Below, one piece after another: positions 34,434 through 42,998 of a stretch of DNA of 64,000 bases. The notes under the pieces were generated by a model, which saw only the letters and a list, made by a program, of their open reading frames with translations, was not told the origin of the DNA and did not search any database. Positions within the stretch are counted from its first letter, which is position 1. Every line of letters begins with the position of its first letter. The position numbers and the translations under genes were made by a program. Source of the stretch: Arthrobacter sp. zg-Y919 (lineage in GTDB: Bacteria > Actinomycetota > Actinomycetes > Actinomycetales > Micrococcaceae); assembly GCF_030142045.1 (NCBI RefSeq), contig NZ_CP126242.1:1178001-1242000 (forward strand). Direction: 5' to 3'.

Positions 34434-35897
34434 GTGAGCTCCAATTCGGATACGTGCCTTGACGCCTGGATGGATCGGGAGGCCCTCGCCGAGGCCATGA
34501 TTCCGCTGATCGGACGGCTCTACCGGGAAAACAGCGTGGTGACCTCGGTGTACGGGCGTCCGCTCGTCAATAAATCGGTGATCGACATCCTGAAGGCTCA
34601 CCGCTTTGCCCGTCAGATCGACGAGACCGAACTGCCCGTGGCCGAAACCTATCCGCTGCTGCTGGCGCTGAGCGAGCTGGAACTGGGCGCCGCGTCCGTG
34701 GACCTGGCCCGGATGGGCAACAAGTACAAGGAACACGGAGGGGATCTCAAGGAGTTCCTACGGACCGAGCTGGCCGACGTCGCCGGTAAGCGCGGCGCGG
34801 ACGAGAGGACCAGTACCGACGTCGTGCTCTACGGCTTCGGCCGGATTGGACGCCTGCTCGCCCGGATCCTCGTGGAGAAGGCAGGCGGCGGACGCGGCCT
34901 GCGGCTGCGCGCCGTCGTGGTCCGGAAGGGTTCGGAAAACGACCTCGTCAAGCGCGCCAGCCTGCTGCGCCGGGATTCCGTCCACGGTGCCTTCAACGGC
35001 ACCATTTCGGTGGACGAGGAAAACAACACGATCCTCGCGAACGGGACGCTCATCCAGGTCATCTACTCCAACGATCCCGCCACAGTGGACTACACCGCGT
35101 ACGGCATCAACGACGCAGTGGTGGTGGATAACACCGGTCGTTGGCGCGACGAGGAGGGACTCTCCCGGCACCTAGCAGCGAAGGGTGTGTCCCGGGTGCT
35201 GCTGACCGCTCCGGGCAAGGGCAGCCTGAAGAACATCGTGCACGGAATCAACCATGGTTCCATCACCGACGACGACCGCATCATTACGGCCGCCTCCTGC
35301 ACCACCAACGCCATCACTCCGGTGCTCAAGGTCCTCAACGACAAATACGGCATTGTGAACGGGCACGTTGAAACGGTGCATTCCTTCACCAATGACCAGA
35401 ACCTGATCGACAACTTCCACAACGGCGACCGGCGCGGGCGCTCGGCGGCGCTGAACATGGTCATCACGGAAACCGGTGCGGCCAAGGCAGTGGCCAAGGC
35501 CCTGCCCGAGCTTGAGGGCAAGCTCAGCGGCAACGCCATCCGGGTCCCCACCCCCGACGTGTCCATGGCGATCCTGAACCTCAACCTGGAGAACGCCACC
35601 ACCAGGGACGAAGTGAACGCGTTCCTGCGCGAAACGTCGTTGAACTCGCCGCTGCACAAGCAGATCGACTACATCGCGTCACCCGAGGTGGTTTCCAGCG
35701 ACTTCGTCGGCTCCAAGCGTGCGGGGATCGTGGACGGACTGGCCACCATCTCGAACGGCAAAAACCTCGTGCTGTACGTCTGGTACGACAATGAATTCGG
35801 CTACAGCTGCCAGGTCGTCCGGGTGCTGGAGGAGATGGCACGCGTCAATCCGCCGGCCTTCCCGAAGGCGGAGTCGCTGGCCGCCATCGCCGGCTAG
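34434..35897 (+). CDS. gapB: glyceraldehyde-3-phosphate dehydrogenase, long GapB-type
   Basis: A 487-residue GAPDH. The catalytic Cys is in AASCTTNAITPVLKVL; the cofactor fold begins at VVLYGFGRIGRLLARIL (about residue 129), and WYDNEFGYSCQVVRVLEEM closes the protein. An N-terminal extension of about 125 residues (LDAWMDREALAEAMIPLIGRLYRE) is not part of ordinary GAPDH but matches the long form known in Corynebacterium glutamicum as GapB, an NADP-linked enzyme used in gluconeogenesis. The cofactor preference here is inferred from that. GTG 34434 is the only good start, with AAGGA eleven bases upstream. Confidence 0.88.
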   Translation: MSSNSDTCLDAWMDREALAEAMIPLIGRLYRENSVVTSVYGRPLVNKSVIDILKAHRFARQIDETELPVAETYPLLLALSELELGAASVDLARMGNKYKEHGGDLKEFLRTELADVAGKRGADERTSTDVVLYGFGRIGRLLARILVEKAGGGRGLRLRAVVVRKGSENDLVKRASLLRRDSVHGAFNGTISVDEENNTILANGTLIQVIYSNDPATVDYTAYGINDAVVVDNTGRWRDEEGLSRHLAAKGVSRVLLTAPGKGSLKNIVHGINHGSITDDDRIITAASCTTNAITPVLKVLNDKYGIVNGHVETVHSFTNDQNLIDNFHNGDRRGRSAALNMVITETGAAKAVAKALPELEGKLSGNAIRVPTPDVSMAILNLNLENATTRDEVNAFLRETSLNSPLHKQIDYIASPEVVSSDFVGSKRAGIVDGLATISNGKNLVLYVWYDNEFGYSCQVVRVLEEMARVNPPAFPKAESLAAIAG

Positions 35898-35935
35898 CAG
35901 CAGGCCCGGCTGGGGCATCCAGACAGGTTAGGACA

Positions 35936-35971
35936 GCACAGGCCCGCAGGAGGAATCCTGCGGGCCTGTGC
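35936..35971. terminator. bidirectional terminator between gapB and def
   Basis: A 16-base-pair perfect stem: GCACAGGCCCGCAGGA (35936-35951) with TCCTGCGGGCCTGTGC (35956-35971), loop GGAA, between two convergent genes. Confidence 0.85.
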
Positions 35972-35991
35972 CGTTGTTTGGGGCAGTGGCG

Positions 35992-36564
35992 TCAGTGCCC
36001 GAACGGGTCCGGATCCACGCCCGGCATCCAGGTGTTGCCGGGAACAGTCCAGCCCTGGGCCTTGAGGACCTTCCGTGCCTTCCGGCTCCACCGGTCATTG
36101 AGCCGGTCCACGTAGAGCTTGCCGTCCAGATGGTCGTACTCGTGCTGCAGTACGCGGGCAAACCAGTCGGTCGCCTCGAACTCAACCGGCGCCCCGAATT
36201 CGTCAAAGCCGCTGATCTTGACCCAGTCCGCGCGGTTGACCGGGAAGTTCTCCCCGGGAACGGAGAGGCAGCCTTCCGAGGTTTCGTCCGGATCGGGGGC
36301 GGAGCCCGGGACCTTCGAGGTGATCAGGGTCGGGTTGATGACAACGCCGCGGTCCGGGGCGTCGTCGTCGTTCGCGTAGTCGAACGTAAACAGGCGTAGG
36401 CCGACGCCGATCTGCGGGGCAGCCAGGCCCACCCCGTTGGCCACGTCCATGGTCTCGTACATGTCCGCAACCAGGGTGCGGAGTTCTTCGTTGAACTCTT
36501 CCACGGCGGCAGCCCGGCGGTGCAGAACGGGTTCTCCATGGATGACGATGGGACGAACGGTCAT
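35992..36564 (-). CDS. def: peptide deformylase
   Basis: A 190-residue iron- or zinc-dependent enzyme that removes the formyl group from new proteins. All three motifs are intact: GVGLAAPQIGVG, EGCLSVPG with the metal-binding Cys, and HEYDHLDGKLYVD with the two metal His and catalytic Glu. Length is normal for the actinobacterial type. It lies just downstream of the acyl-CoA-dehydrogenase region with 38 bases between, opposite in position but on the same strand orientation as that gene. Confidence 0.96.
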   Translation of the reverse strand: MTVRPIVIHGEPVLHRRAAAVEEFNEELRTLVADMYETMDVANGVGLAAPQIGVGLRLFTFDYANDDDAPDRGVVINPTLITSKVPGSAPDPDETSEGCLSVPGENFPVNRADWVKISGFDEFGAPVEFEATDWFARVLQHEYDHLDGKLYVDRLNDRWSRKARKVLKAQGWTVPGNTWMPGVDPDPFGH

Positions 36565-36602
36565 TACTGTCTTTCTCTCGTGGTGATATGCGGTGATCAG
36601 GC

Positions 36603-37760
36603 TCAGCGTGCGATGCCGCGCCCGATGACTTCCCGCATGATTTCGCTGGTGCCGCCGAAGATGGTCAGCAGCCGGGCCGCCAGGAAGGCCTGGGCCACCG
36701 GGTATTCCAGGATGTAGCCGTAGCCGCCGTGCAGCTGCAGGCAGCGGTCCGTGATGGACTTGGCGCGTTCGCTGGCCCAGAGCTTGGCCTTGGCGGCCGA
36801 GACGGCGTCCAGCTTCCCCTCGTTGAAGGCGAGGATGGCGGAATCGACATAGGCTTCAGTGACTTCGACCTCGGTAAGGATGTCGGCCAGCACGAACCGG
36901 CTGTTCTGGAAGTCGGTGATCCGTTCCCCGAAGGCGTTGCGGTTCCTGGTGTACTCCAGTGTTGCTTCGTAGACCTGCCGGGCGACGGCGGAGGAGGCGA
37001 CGGCGATGGCCAGCCGGCCCTGGGGGAGCTGGCCCTCGGCATACTCCAGCCCGCGGCCGACTTCGCCCACGAGGTTTCCGGCCGGAACGTACACGTCGTC
37101 AAAGAACAGCTCCGCCGTGTCGGACGCTTTCAGGCCCATCTTGTCCAGCTGCCGGCCGGTGCTGTAGCCCTCGGTCTTCTCCACCATGAACATGCTGAAG
37201 GAATCGCGCATCCCGCGGCCGGTGCTGCCGTCGGTCCGGGCCAGGACCAGGGACGCGTCGCCGCTGATGCCGTTGCCGATGAAGGTCTTCTGGCCGCTCA
37301 GCCGCCAGCCGCCGTCGTCGGCCCGGACCGCCTTGGTGCGGATACCGCGCAGGTCGCTTCCGGCGCCGGGCTCGGTCCAGGCAACGGAGGTGACCTTGTC
37401 CCCGGACACCATGTCCGGCAGCCAGCGTTCCTTGAGCTCGTCGGAGCCGTAGGCAAGCAGGTGCGGGAGGACCATGTCATCGTGGAGGTGGAAGGCCAGC
37501 CCGACGGCGAGATGGTTGTTCCGGGCGAATTCCTCATCCATCACGGCTCGGAAGCGGTAATCCGGCATACCGGCGCCGCCGAACTCTTCCGGGACGGCCA
37601 GTCCGAGCAGGCCCTGCTCGCCGGCGGCTTTCCAGAGACCGCGGGGCATCATGTGCGCCGCATCCCAGTCGGGGTATGCTGCAGCGATTTCGCGGGAATC
37701 GAATTCCCGGACGACGTCCCGGAACAGCTCGTGGTCCTCTTCGAACAGTCTGCGGTCCAA
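36603..37760 (-). CDS. acyl-CoA dehydrogenase
   Basis: A 385-residue flavoprotein of the acyl-CoA dehydrogenase family, which oxidises acyl-CoA to the trans-2-enoyl form. Features: AVPEEFGGAGMPDYRF, SVAWTEPGAGSDLRGIRTKAV, DDVYVPAGNLVGEVGRGL, CLQLHGGYGYILEYPVAQ with the Glu position of the catalytic base, and FGGTSEIMREVIGRGI. TTG 37760 is chosen because a perfect GAGGAGG lies six bases upstream and the family N-terminus (FEEDHELFRDVVREF) follows; the frame extends further without similarity. The chain length or branched substrate is not determinable. Confidence 0.9.
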   Translation of the reverse strand: MDRRLFEEDHELFRDVVREFDSREIAAAYPDWDAAHMMPRGLWKAAGEQGLLGLAVPEEFGGAGMPDYRFRAVMDEEFARNNHLAVGLAFHLHDDMVLPHLLAYGSDELKERWLPDMVSGDKVTSVAWTEPGAGSDLRGIRTKAVRADDGGWRLSGQKTFIGNGISGDASLVLARTDGSTGRGMRDSFSMFMVEKTEGYSTGRQLDKMGLKASDTAELFFDDVYVPAGNLVGEVGRGLEYAEGQLPQGRLAIAVASSAVARQVYEATLEYTRNRNAFGERITDFQNSRFVLADILTEVEVTEAYVDSAILAFNEGKLDAVSAAKAKLWASERAKSITDRCLQLHGGYGYILEYPVAQAFLAARLLTIFGGTSEIMREVIGRGIAR

Positions 37761-37869
37761 GGCGGCCTCCTCATTGGTAAGCCACGCGCAGGCGCAGCAG
37801 GTCCGGCACGGGCCGGTACCCGTGGGCGCCGTGCGCACCGTGCCGCTAACAGTGAAAGACAAACATAAA

Positions 37870-37903
37870 AGGCCGCCCCGGACTAATCCGAGGCGGCCTT
37901 TGG
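37870..37903 (-). terminator. intrinsic terminator after tRNA-His
   Basis: AAAGGCCGCC and GGCGGCCTTT pair, with further pairing of CGGA and TCCG after a C/A mismatch. On the minus strand it is followed by TTTTATGTTT, fitting termination of the tRNA-His transcript. Confidence 0.75.
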
Positions 37904-37925
37904 AAGCTGGAACTGCCAGCCTCAT

Positions 37926-38002
37926 TGGGGTGAGTAACGGGGGTTGAACCCGCGACCTCCTGGACCACAACCAGGCGCTCTGCCAACTGAGCTATACCCA
38001 CC
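37926..38002 (-). tRNA. tRNA-His (anticodon GTG)
   Basis: The acceptor stem GTGGGTA/TACTCAC has an extra G at -1 (38002) opposite C73, the histidine identity element. Anticodon loop TTGTGGT with the anticodon at 37966-37968. CCA is encoded (37926-37928). Confidence 0.95.
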
Positions 38003-38141
38003 ATGTGCCTCAAACGTTCATCCGCGAAGTCCAGGCGAGTGGTCTTGCGGACTCATTTATCTGAGGCAGCGGAATCAAGCTTACACGGTTTTTTGAGTGC
38101 TTCTGACACACCCGGCCACCGGAGGCCCGATTGTGACAGAC

Positions 38142-38744
38142 CTAACCCGAAATCCCGGCGGCGATCTTCTTGGCCGTGGCGGAATCCGGTCCCGGGGCGG
38201 GAACGAAGACAGCTTCCCGGTAGTAGCGCAGCTCGTTGATGGAATCGCGGATATCACCGAGGGCGCGGTGTCCGCCGCTCTTGGCCGGAGCCTGGAAATA
38301 GGCCCGCGGGTACCAGCGGCGGGCCAGCTCCTTGATGGTGGACACGTCAATGATCCGGTAGTGCAGGTAGTCGATGACTTCCGGCATGTCGCGGGCCAGG
38401 AACATCTTGTCCGTTCCCACGGAGTTGCCGGCGAGCTGGGCCTTCTTCGGCTCGGGGACCCATTTGGTGATGTATTCGACGACGGCGGCCTCCGCCTCGG
38501 CCATGGTGATGCCGTTCGGCAGTTCATCCAGCAGCTTCGAGGTGGTGTGCATCTGGCGCACAAAGTCGCCCATCTGCGCCAGTGCGGCGTCGTCCGGCTT
38601 GATGACCACGTCCACACCGTCGCCGAGGATGTTCAGCTCGGAGTCCGTGACGAGGACAGCCACTTCGATCAGGGCGTCGTTCTTGATGTCCAGACCGGTC
38701 ATTTCACAGTCGATCCAGACCATACGTTCATTTGTTATTGGCAC
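38142..38744 (-). CDS. orn: oligoribonuclease
   Basis: A 200-residue DEDDh 3'-5' exonuclease that finishes RNA decay by degrading 2-5 nt fragments and pGpG. The motifs are VWIDCEMTGLD (first Asp-x-Glu), GNSVGTDKMFL (second Asp) and HRALGDIRDSINEL (His and last Asp). GTG 38744 gives PITNERMVWIDCEMTGLD, the usual actinobacterial start; an internal ATG at 38723 is less likely. It follows a small membrane-protein gene on the same strand. Confidence 0.95.
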   Translation of the reverse strand: MPITNERMVWIDCEMTGLDIKNDALIEVAVLVTDSELNILGDGVDVVIKPDDAALAQMGDFVRQMHTTSKLLDELPNGITMAEAEAAVVEYITKWVPEPKKAQLAGNSVGTDKMFLARDMPEVIDYLHYRIIDVSTIKELARRWYPRAYFQAPAKSGGHRALGDIRDSINELRYYREAVFVPAPGPDSATAKKIAAGISG

Positions 38745-38795
38745 GTGTCCAATGTACCGCTTCCACACGGACACTTCCGGGCGGCGGCTCCGGAA

Positions 38796-39428
38796 CTAGA
38801 GGCTGGAGTGGCTGCGCTGGCGCCGGTCCGGCAGCCCGGCATCGGCGGTGGCATAGCTGGCCGGAATACCGCTCCGGTAGGGCTGCAGGGGGATCTGGCC
38901 GGTGTCGGGCGGCCCGAATGTACGGGTCCAGCGGCTTGGCTCTGCGGGCATCTCGTGGAACACCGGAGTAACGGCGGCCCGCCGGCCGTGCGGCGCGGTG
39001 CGGACGCGGACCGGGTGGGAGGCAGCGGGGTGAAGCGGGGCCGCTGCGGTGCGGACCGGAGCGGCTGCGCGGACGGCTGGTGCCGGCAGGCGCTCCGCAG
39101 CAGGTGCGGCGGCCGCCGTCGGACGCGGGGGAGTGAGCGCCCAGCTGAGCGCAAAAGCGAAAAGCAACAGGGCCGAAGCGGAGGTGACCCCGCCGTACGG
39201 CACACCCACCCACAGCATGGCCACGGTGGCCACCACGGTGAGGAAGGCACCCCAGGCCAGCAGTTCGTGACTGCGTTCCTGCTTCACCGCTTGCTTCACC
39301 GCCTGCTTCGGTGCCGGCTTCACCGCCGGTTTCACCGCCTGCGGGGACGCCGATTGTGCAGCCTCGGCCCGTCTCCTTGGGTGTTTGCTGGTCCTAACAG
39401 GTTCTGCCCGGTGGCGCCCCACAGCCAA
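38796..39428 (-). CDS. hypothetical protein with Ala/Lys/Pro repeats and two membrane helices
   Basis: A protein of about 210 residues without a recognised family. An N-terminal basic region contains the short repeat AVKPAVKPAPKQAVKQAVKQ, followed by two adjacent hydrophobic helices (LLAWGAFLTVVATVAMLWVG and SASALLLFAFALSWAL), and an Ala/Pro/Arg-rich C-terminal half. The start is uncertain: TTG 39428 has AAGG six bases upstream, while the frame is open for 54 more codons. It lies 51 bases before orn and may share its transcript. Confidence 0.5.
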   Translation of the reverse strand: MAVGRHRAEPVRTSKHPRRRAEAAQSASPQAVKPAVKPAPKQAVKQAVKQERSHELLAWGAFLTVVATVAMLWVGVPYGGVTSASALLLFAFALSWALTPPRPTAAAAPAAERLPAPAVRAAAPVRTAAAPLHPAASHPVRVRTAPHGRRAAVTPVFHEMPAEPSRWTRTFGPPDTGQIPLQPYRSGIPASYATADAGLPDRRQRSHSSL

Positions 39429-39542
39429 TACCGCCTTGCTTCGTTTATCACAACAGAAATTCCAGTCTATGCGACCGTGCGCCGGCTCACAGCATTGACA
39501 CCGGCCGAGTCGGGGTATCTCCCGGGGAGGTGCAGGCCGCGA

Positions 39543-39551
39543 TGCTAATAT
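39543..39551 (+). promoter_or_regulatory. extended -10 promoter element upstream of mptB
   Basis: TGCTAATAT is a strong extended -10 (TGn plus TAATAT). It would give a 5' leader of about 110 bases before mptB. A TTGACA at 39495-39500 is too far away to be its -35. Confidence 0.35.
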
Positions 39552-39665
39552 CAGCCTGTTGAAGGTACCCGGGCATTCCTGTGCCGGCATTCAGTCCGCT
39601 ACCGGACCCTGACTGCTGCCAGGCCCGCAGGACAAGTGTTTTACCCAGAGATTGGAACCACGTAG

Positions 39666-41207
39666 ATGACCGCCCAGGTCCCAGCGACTGAGCCTTCGTC
39701 TCCGGGCCCGGAGATAGCGAAAGCCGACCGCCCCAACATTGCGATTCTGCAGGGGTTCATCGGGTCCCTCTTGATGCTCTTCGGCTCCTTTGGTGTGGGG
39801 TGGCTTTCGCTGGACTCAGCCGAGCTGCGGAGCAATCCGCTGATTATCTGGATGCGCTTCGACGAGCCGATCGGCGCCGTTGCAGCAGTCCTGATGCTCG
39901 CGACGGGCGGCATGCTCCTGGTGCGGTCCTGGCTGCGCCTGGGGCAGCGGATGAAAGGATGGGGTCCCGAATCCAGGCCGGTGATCCTGCGCGCCGTCAT
40001 CGCCTGGTCCGCCCCGATGTGCTTCACCCTCCCGCTGTTCAGCCGCGACGTTTTCGCCTACATCGCCCAAGGCCTCGTGATGGTCAGCGGACTCAATCCG
40101 TACAAGGACGGCTATTCCCAGATCTCCAACTACCTGCAGCTCGGCGCGGACGATCTCTGGGCGCAGAGCCCGACCCCGTACGGTCCGGTCTTCCTCTGGA
40201 TCGAGGAACTGGTGGTGCGGATCACGGGCGGCCAGCCCGAGTTCTCCATCCTGCTGTTCCGCCTGATTGCACTGGTCGGCGTTGCCCTTTGTGTCTACTA
40301 CGTGCCGAAGCTGGCCGAACTGCACGGCATCAACCCGAACCGGGCACTGTGGCTGACCGCCGCCAACCCGCTGTTCCTGGTGAACTTCATCGCGGCCGTC
40401 CACAACGATGCCCTGATGATCGGCCTGGCCCTGGCCGGGCTGTACCTGGCCGCGACCAACCGCGCCCTGGCCGGGATCCTGCTGGTAACCCTGTCCATCG
40501 GCATAAAGCCCATCACCGTTATCTTCCTGCCGTTCATCGGCCTGCTGTGGGCCGGGAAGAATGCGTCGTGGCGGCGGAAATTCGCTTACTGGGCCATGAC
40601 GGCCGGCATCTCCCTGGGGCTGCTGTGGGTCATGGGCCTGATCAACGGCTTCGGTTTCGGCTGGGTGGGGGCGCTCAGTACGCCGGGCAGTGTCTGGATC
40701 TGGTACGCCCCGGTGGGCTTTGCCGGGATGCTGGTGGCCACGTTGGGCAACGCCCTCGGACTGCCGGGCTGGACGCTGGCAGACATCGTGCACACCATCG
40801 GGCGGCTGGCCTCCGTGGCCATTGTGCTGTGGCAGATGTTCGTGGGGCAGCACAGCCGCATGATCAGGCGCCTGGCACTGGCCTTCGCGGCCATCGTGAT
40901 GCTGGCACCGATGATCCAGTCCTGGTACGTCGTCTGGCTCATCCCGCTGTTCGCGGTGACTGGCCTCCGCGATGACTGGCAGGCGAAGACGCTCTACCTC
41001 TTCGTTTCGTTCTTTATGGTCTACGCCATCAGCGACCAGCTGGACATCTGGCCCTACTTTGAGTTCAGCCTCAGCGCGGCCCGCCAGATTGCCGCAGTCA
41101 CCGCGCTGGGCTTCGCCCTCTACCTGATCTTCGTGGACCCCAAGACCAAGGTCCTGTTCCGCAAGCGGCTTACGGCGCCCGCTCCGGGCGAACTGCGGAC
41201 GCACTAA
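39666..41207 (+). CDS. mptB: polyprenol-phosphomannose-dependent alpha-1,6-mannosyltransferase (MptB-like)
   Basis: A 513-residue GT-C glycosyltransferase with about thirteen membrane segments. In Corynebacterineae MptB extends the mannan core of lipomannan outside the membrane using decaprenyl-phosphomannose. The acidic motif of the first extracytoplasmic loop is visible in LPLFSRDVFAYIAQG, followed by GLNPYKDGYSQ and SPTPYGPVFLWIEELV. Length is typical. Micrococcaceae make lipomannan-like glycolipids, so a matching role is reasonable. Its 3' end overlaps the convergent GT87 gene by 38 bases. Confidence 0.88.
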   Translation: MTAQVPATEPSSPGPEIAKADRPNIAILQGFIGSLLMLFGSFGVGWLSLDSAELRSNPLIIWMRFDEPIGAVAAVLMLATGGMLLVRSWLRLGQRMKGWGPESRPVILRAVIAWSAPMCFTLPLFSRDVFAYIAQGLVMVSGLNPYKDGYSQISNYLQLGADDLWAQSPTPYGPVFLWIEELVVRITGGQPEFSILLFRLIALVGVALCVYYVPKLAELHGINPNRALWLTAANPLFLVNFIAAVHNDALMIGLALAGLYLAATNRALAGILLVTLSIGIKPITVIFLPFIGLLWAGKNASWRRKFAYWAMTAGISLGLLWVMGLINGFGFGWVGALSTPGSVWIWYAPVGFAGMLVATLGNALGLPGWTLADIVHTIGRLASVAIVLWQMFVGQHSRMIRRLALAFAAIVMLAPMIQSWYVVWLIPLFAVTGLRDDWQAKTLYLFVSFFMVYAISDQLDIWPYFEFSLSAARQIAAVTALGFALYLIFVDPKTKVLFRKRLTAPAPGELRTH

Positions 41208-42435
41208 GCGCCGTGCCGCCCGCCCGGGTCAGGCGGATGACCCGGGCCAGCGACCAGCCGAAGAGCACCAGCAGCAGGATGTTGCGGGCGGTCAGGAGCA
41301 GGGCCACGGCAACATTCAGGTCGTTGTACAGGGCCGAGTAGAACATCGGATACACCAGCGTGGTCAACGCCGCAATCGCGGGCATCAGCATCCCGGGCAC
41401 CTTCCAGGACCGGCCCTCCCACGCCAGTCCGACGGCCACCACCGCACCCAGCCACAGCATGAACTGCGGCGAGCCCACCTTGTTGAACACAATGAACGCA
41501 CTGACCAGGGCCAGTGACCCGGAGATCAGCAGCGCACGCGGATCCGCGCCGCGGCGCAGGGCCCAGATGAGCAGCCCGACGACGGCGAGGGCAGCCAGTG
41601 CCAGCAGAGGCGTCATCAGTGCGGCCACCGGCTCGCCCAGGGCGCCGCGGACTTCGCGGGTGTTGATGATCTTGTCTTCATAGATGTGCGCATCCGACGA
41701 GCCAAGGATCGCCTGCCAGAGACCCGGCGTCGTGAACGGTGCTTCCATCTGCATGCCCCGGGCACCCTGTTCACCGAAGAAACTCAGCAGGTGGGGCAGG
41801 CCGCCGGAAACCGCCACGGCTACGGCGATCACCGCCGACACGGCGGCACCCGTGGCCAGCAGGGTGAGGCGCTTCTTCCACGCAACGAGCACCGCCAGGA
41901 TAACCGCGGCAGGCCAGACCTTGATCCAGGTTGCCACTGCCAGCAGTGCGGAGGCCAGTACCGGACGGGCGGCCAGGAACAGCAGGCCCATGATCACCAG
42001 GGGCGCGGTCAGGCCGTCCACCCGTCCCACGGCAACCGGTCCCAGCAGGGAGGTAACGGCCAGCCACCAATACGCCGCCGCGGTGCCCCGGGACCCCGCA
42101 CGGCGGCTCAGGACAGCCACCCCGCACGCGTTGAGGGCGGTGAAGAGCAGGAACCAGGCAAACTGGTAGCCGCCGTAGCCGAAGACCGCGGCCAGGACCA
42201 TCGGCACCAGGGCGGCGATGGGATAAACCCAGCCGGCGTCGATCCCGACCCAGTGGCCGTCCTGGAGTCCCTCGAACGCCCAGCGCCGGTAGAAGCCGAC
42301 ATCGCTAAGGACATCGCCGTTCAGGATGCGCGAAGCGAGGGCGGCAAGGAAGCCCAGATGGACTACGGCAAATACCGTCCAGAGGGTGGCCGGGCGCAGT
42401 GCCCACTGCCGAAGGGAAGCCGGTTTCCGGGTCAT
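41170..42435 (-). CDS. GT87/DUF2029-type membrane mannosyltransferase
   Basis: A 421-residue polytopic membrane protein resembling the GT87/DUF2029 family of polyprenol-phosphomannose-dependent mannosyltransferases. Hydrophobic segments alternate with loops from residue 15 on; the first loop carries DVGFYRRWAFEGLQDG, and WIKVWPAAVILA is a typical family motif. ATG 42435 gives a normal positive-inside start; the frame is open much further upstream but in the divergent DUF3224 region. Together with MptB it implies lipoglycan synthesis. The convergent 3' overlap of 38 bases with mptB leaves no terminator space. Confidence 0.82.
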   Translation of the reverse strand: MTRKPASLRQWALRPATLWTVFAVVHLGFLAALASRILNGDVLSDVGFYRRWAFEGLQDGHWVGIDAGWVYPIAALVPMVLAAVFGYGGYQFAWFLLFTALNACGVAVLSRRAGSRGTAAAYWWLAVTSLLGPVAVGRVDGLTAPLVIMGLLFLAARPVLASALLAVATWIKVWPAAVILAVLVAWKKRLTLLATGAAVSAVIAVAVAVSGGLPHLLSFFGEQGARGMQMEAPFTTPGLWQAILGSSDAHIYEDKIINTREVRGALGEPVAALMTPLLALAALAVVGLLIWALRRGADPRALLISGSLALVSAFIVFNKVGSPQFMLWLGAVVAVGLAWEGRSWKVPGMLMPAIAALTTLVYPMFYSALYNDLNVAVALLLTARNILLLVLFGWSLARVIRLTRAGGTALSASAVRPERAP

Positions 42436-42553
42436 GCGAGGGTGGTGCTCCTTAGGTAAATCCGCTGCCGTGCCGCGTCCGGGCACAGCGATAAGGCTAC
42501 CCAAGCCACACACCCGGCATGCAATCCGCGCCCGGACACGGGATACTGAAGTA

Positions 42554-42973
42554 ATGACCGACCTAACTGAAGAAGTAATTGTGGCGGATTTTGACGTTTC
42601 GGAGTGGGAACCCACCCCGTACCAGGTGGAAGGAACCAACAGCGAACTCTCCACGGTCCGGGCAGTGAAAATCTTCGAGGGAGACATCACCGGGACCAGT
42701 GTTGCGGACCTGATCATGGCCGGAAATTCCGTGGGCGCAGGCTATGTCGGCTCTGAGGTGTTCGCTGGAACCATTGCCGGGCGCTCCGGGACCATGGTCA
42801 TCCAGCACTGGGGCCTCGCCGAGGGCACAGCCACGGCGAGCTCCGGGCACATCATCCCGGGCTCCGGCACCGACGGACTCGCCGGCATTGCCGGCAAGGC
42901 CATCTACACCCAGGAAGAAGACGGCCAGCACCGGCTCGAACTGCGGGTGACCTTCCCCGCTCCCCAGGCCTAG
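42554..42973 (+). CDS. DUF3224 family protein
   Basis: A 139-residue protein of the DUF3224 family, a small calycin-like beta barrel. The signature TVRAVKIFEGDITGTSVADLIMA, GYVGSEVFAGTIAGRSGTMVIQHWG and GSGTDGLAGIAGKAIY is clear. Cytoplasmic; function unknown. Divergent from the GT87 gene and convergent with the M50B protease gene. Confidence 0.9.
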   Translation: MTDLTEEVIVADFDVSEWEPTPYQVEGTNSELSTVRAVKIFEGDITGTSVADLIMAGNSVGAGYVGSEVFAGTIAGRSGTMVIQHWGLAEGTATASSGHIIPGSGTDGLAGIAGKAIYTQEEDGQHRLELRVTFPAPQA

Positions 42974-42980
42974 GGGCCCC

Positions 42981-42998
42981 GCGCGGAATTATCCGCGC
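42981..42998. terminator. terminator-like hairpin between DUF3224 gene and M50B gene
   Basis: GCGCGGA (42981-42987) pairs with TCCGCGC (42992-42998) around ATTA. It overlaps the M50B stop codon. No T-run, so a weak terminator. Confidence 0.4.

Noticed and set aside
36520-36717. Small plus-strand frame across the def start region
   Set aside because: It lies antisense to def and the acyl-CoA dehydrogenase end and has no ribosome-binding site or similarity.
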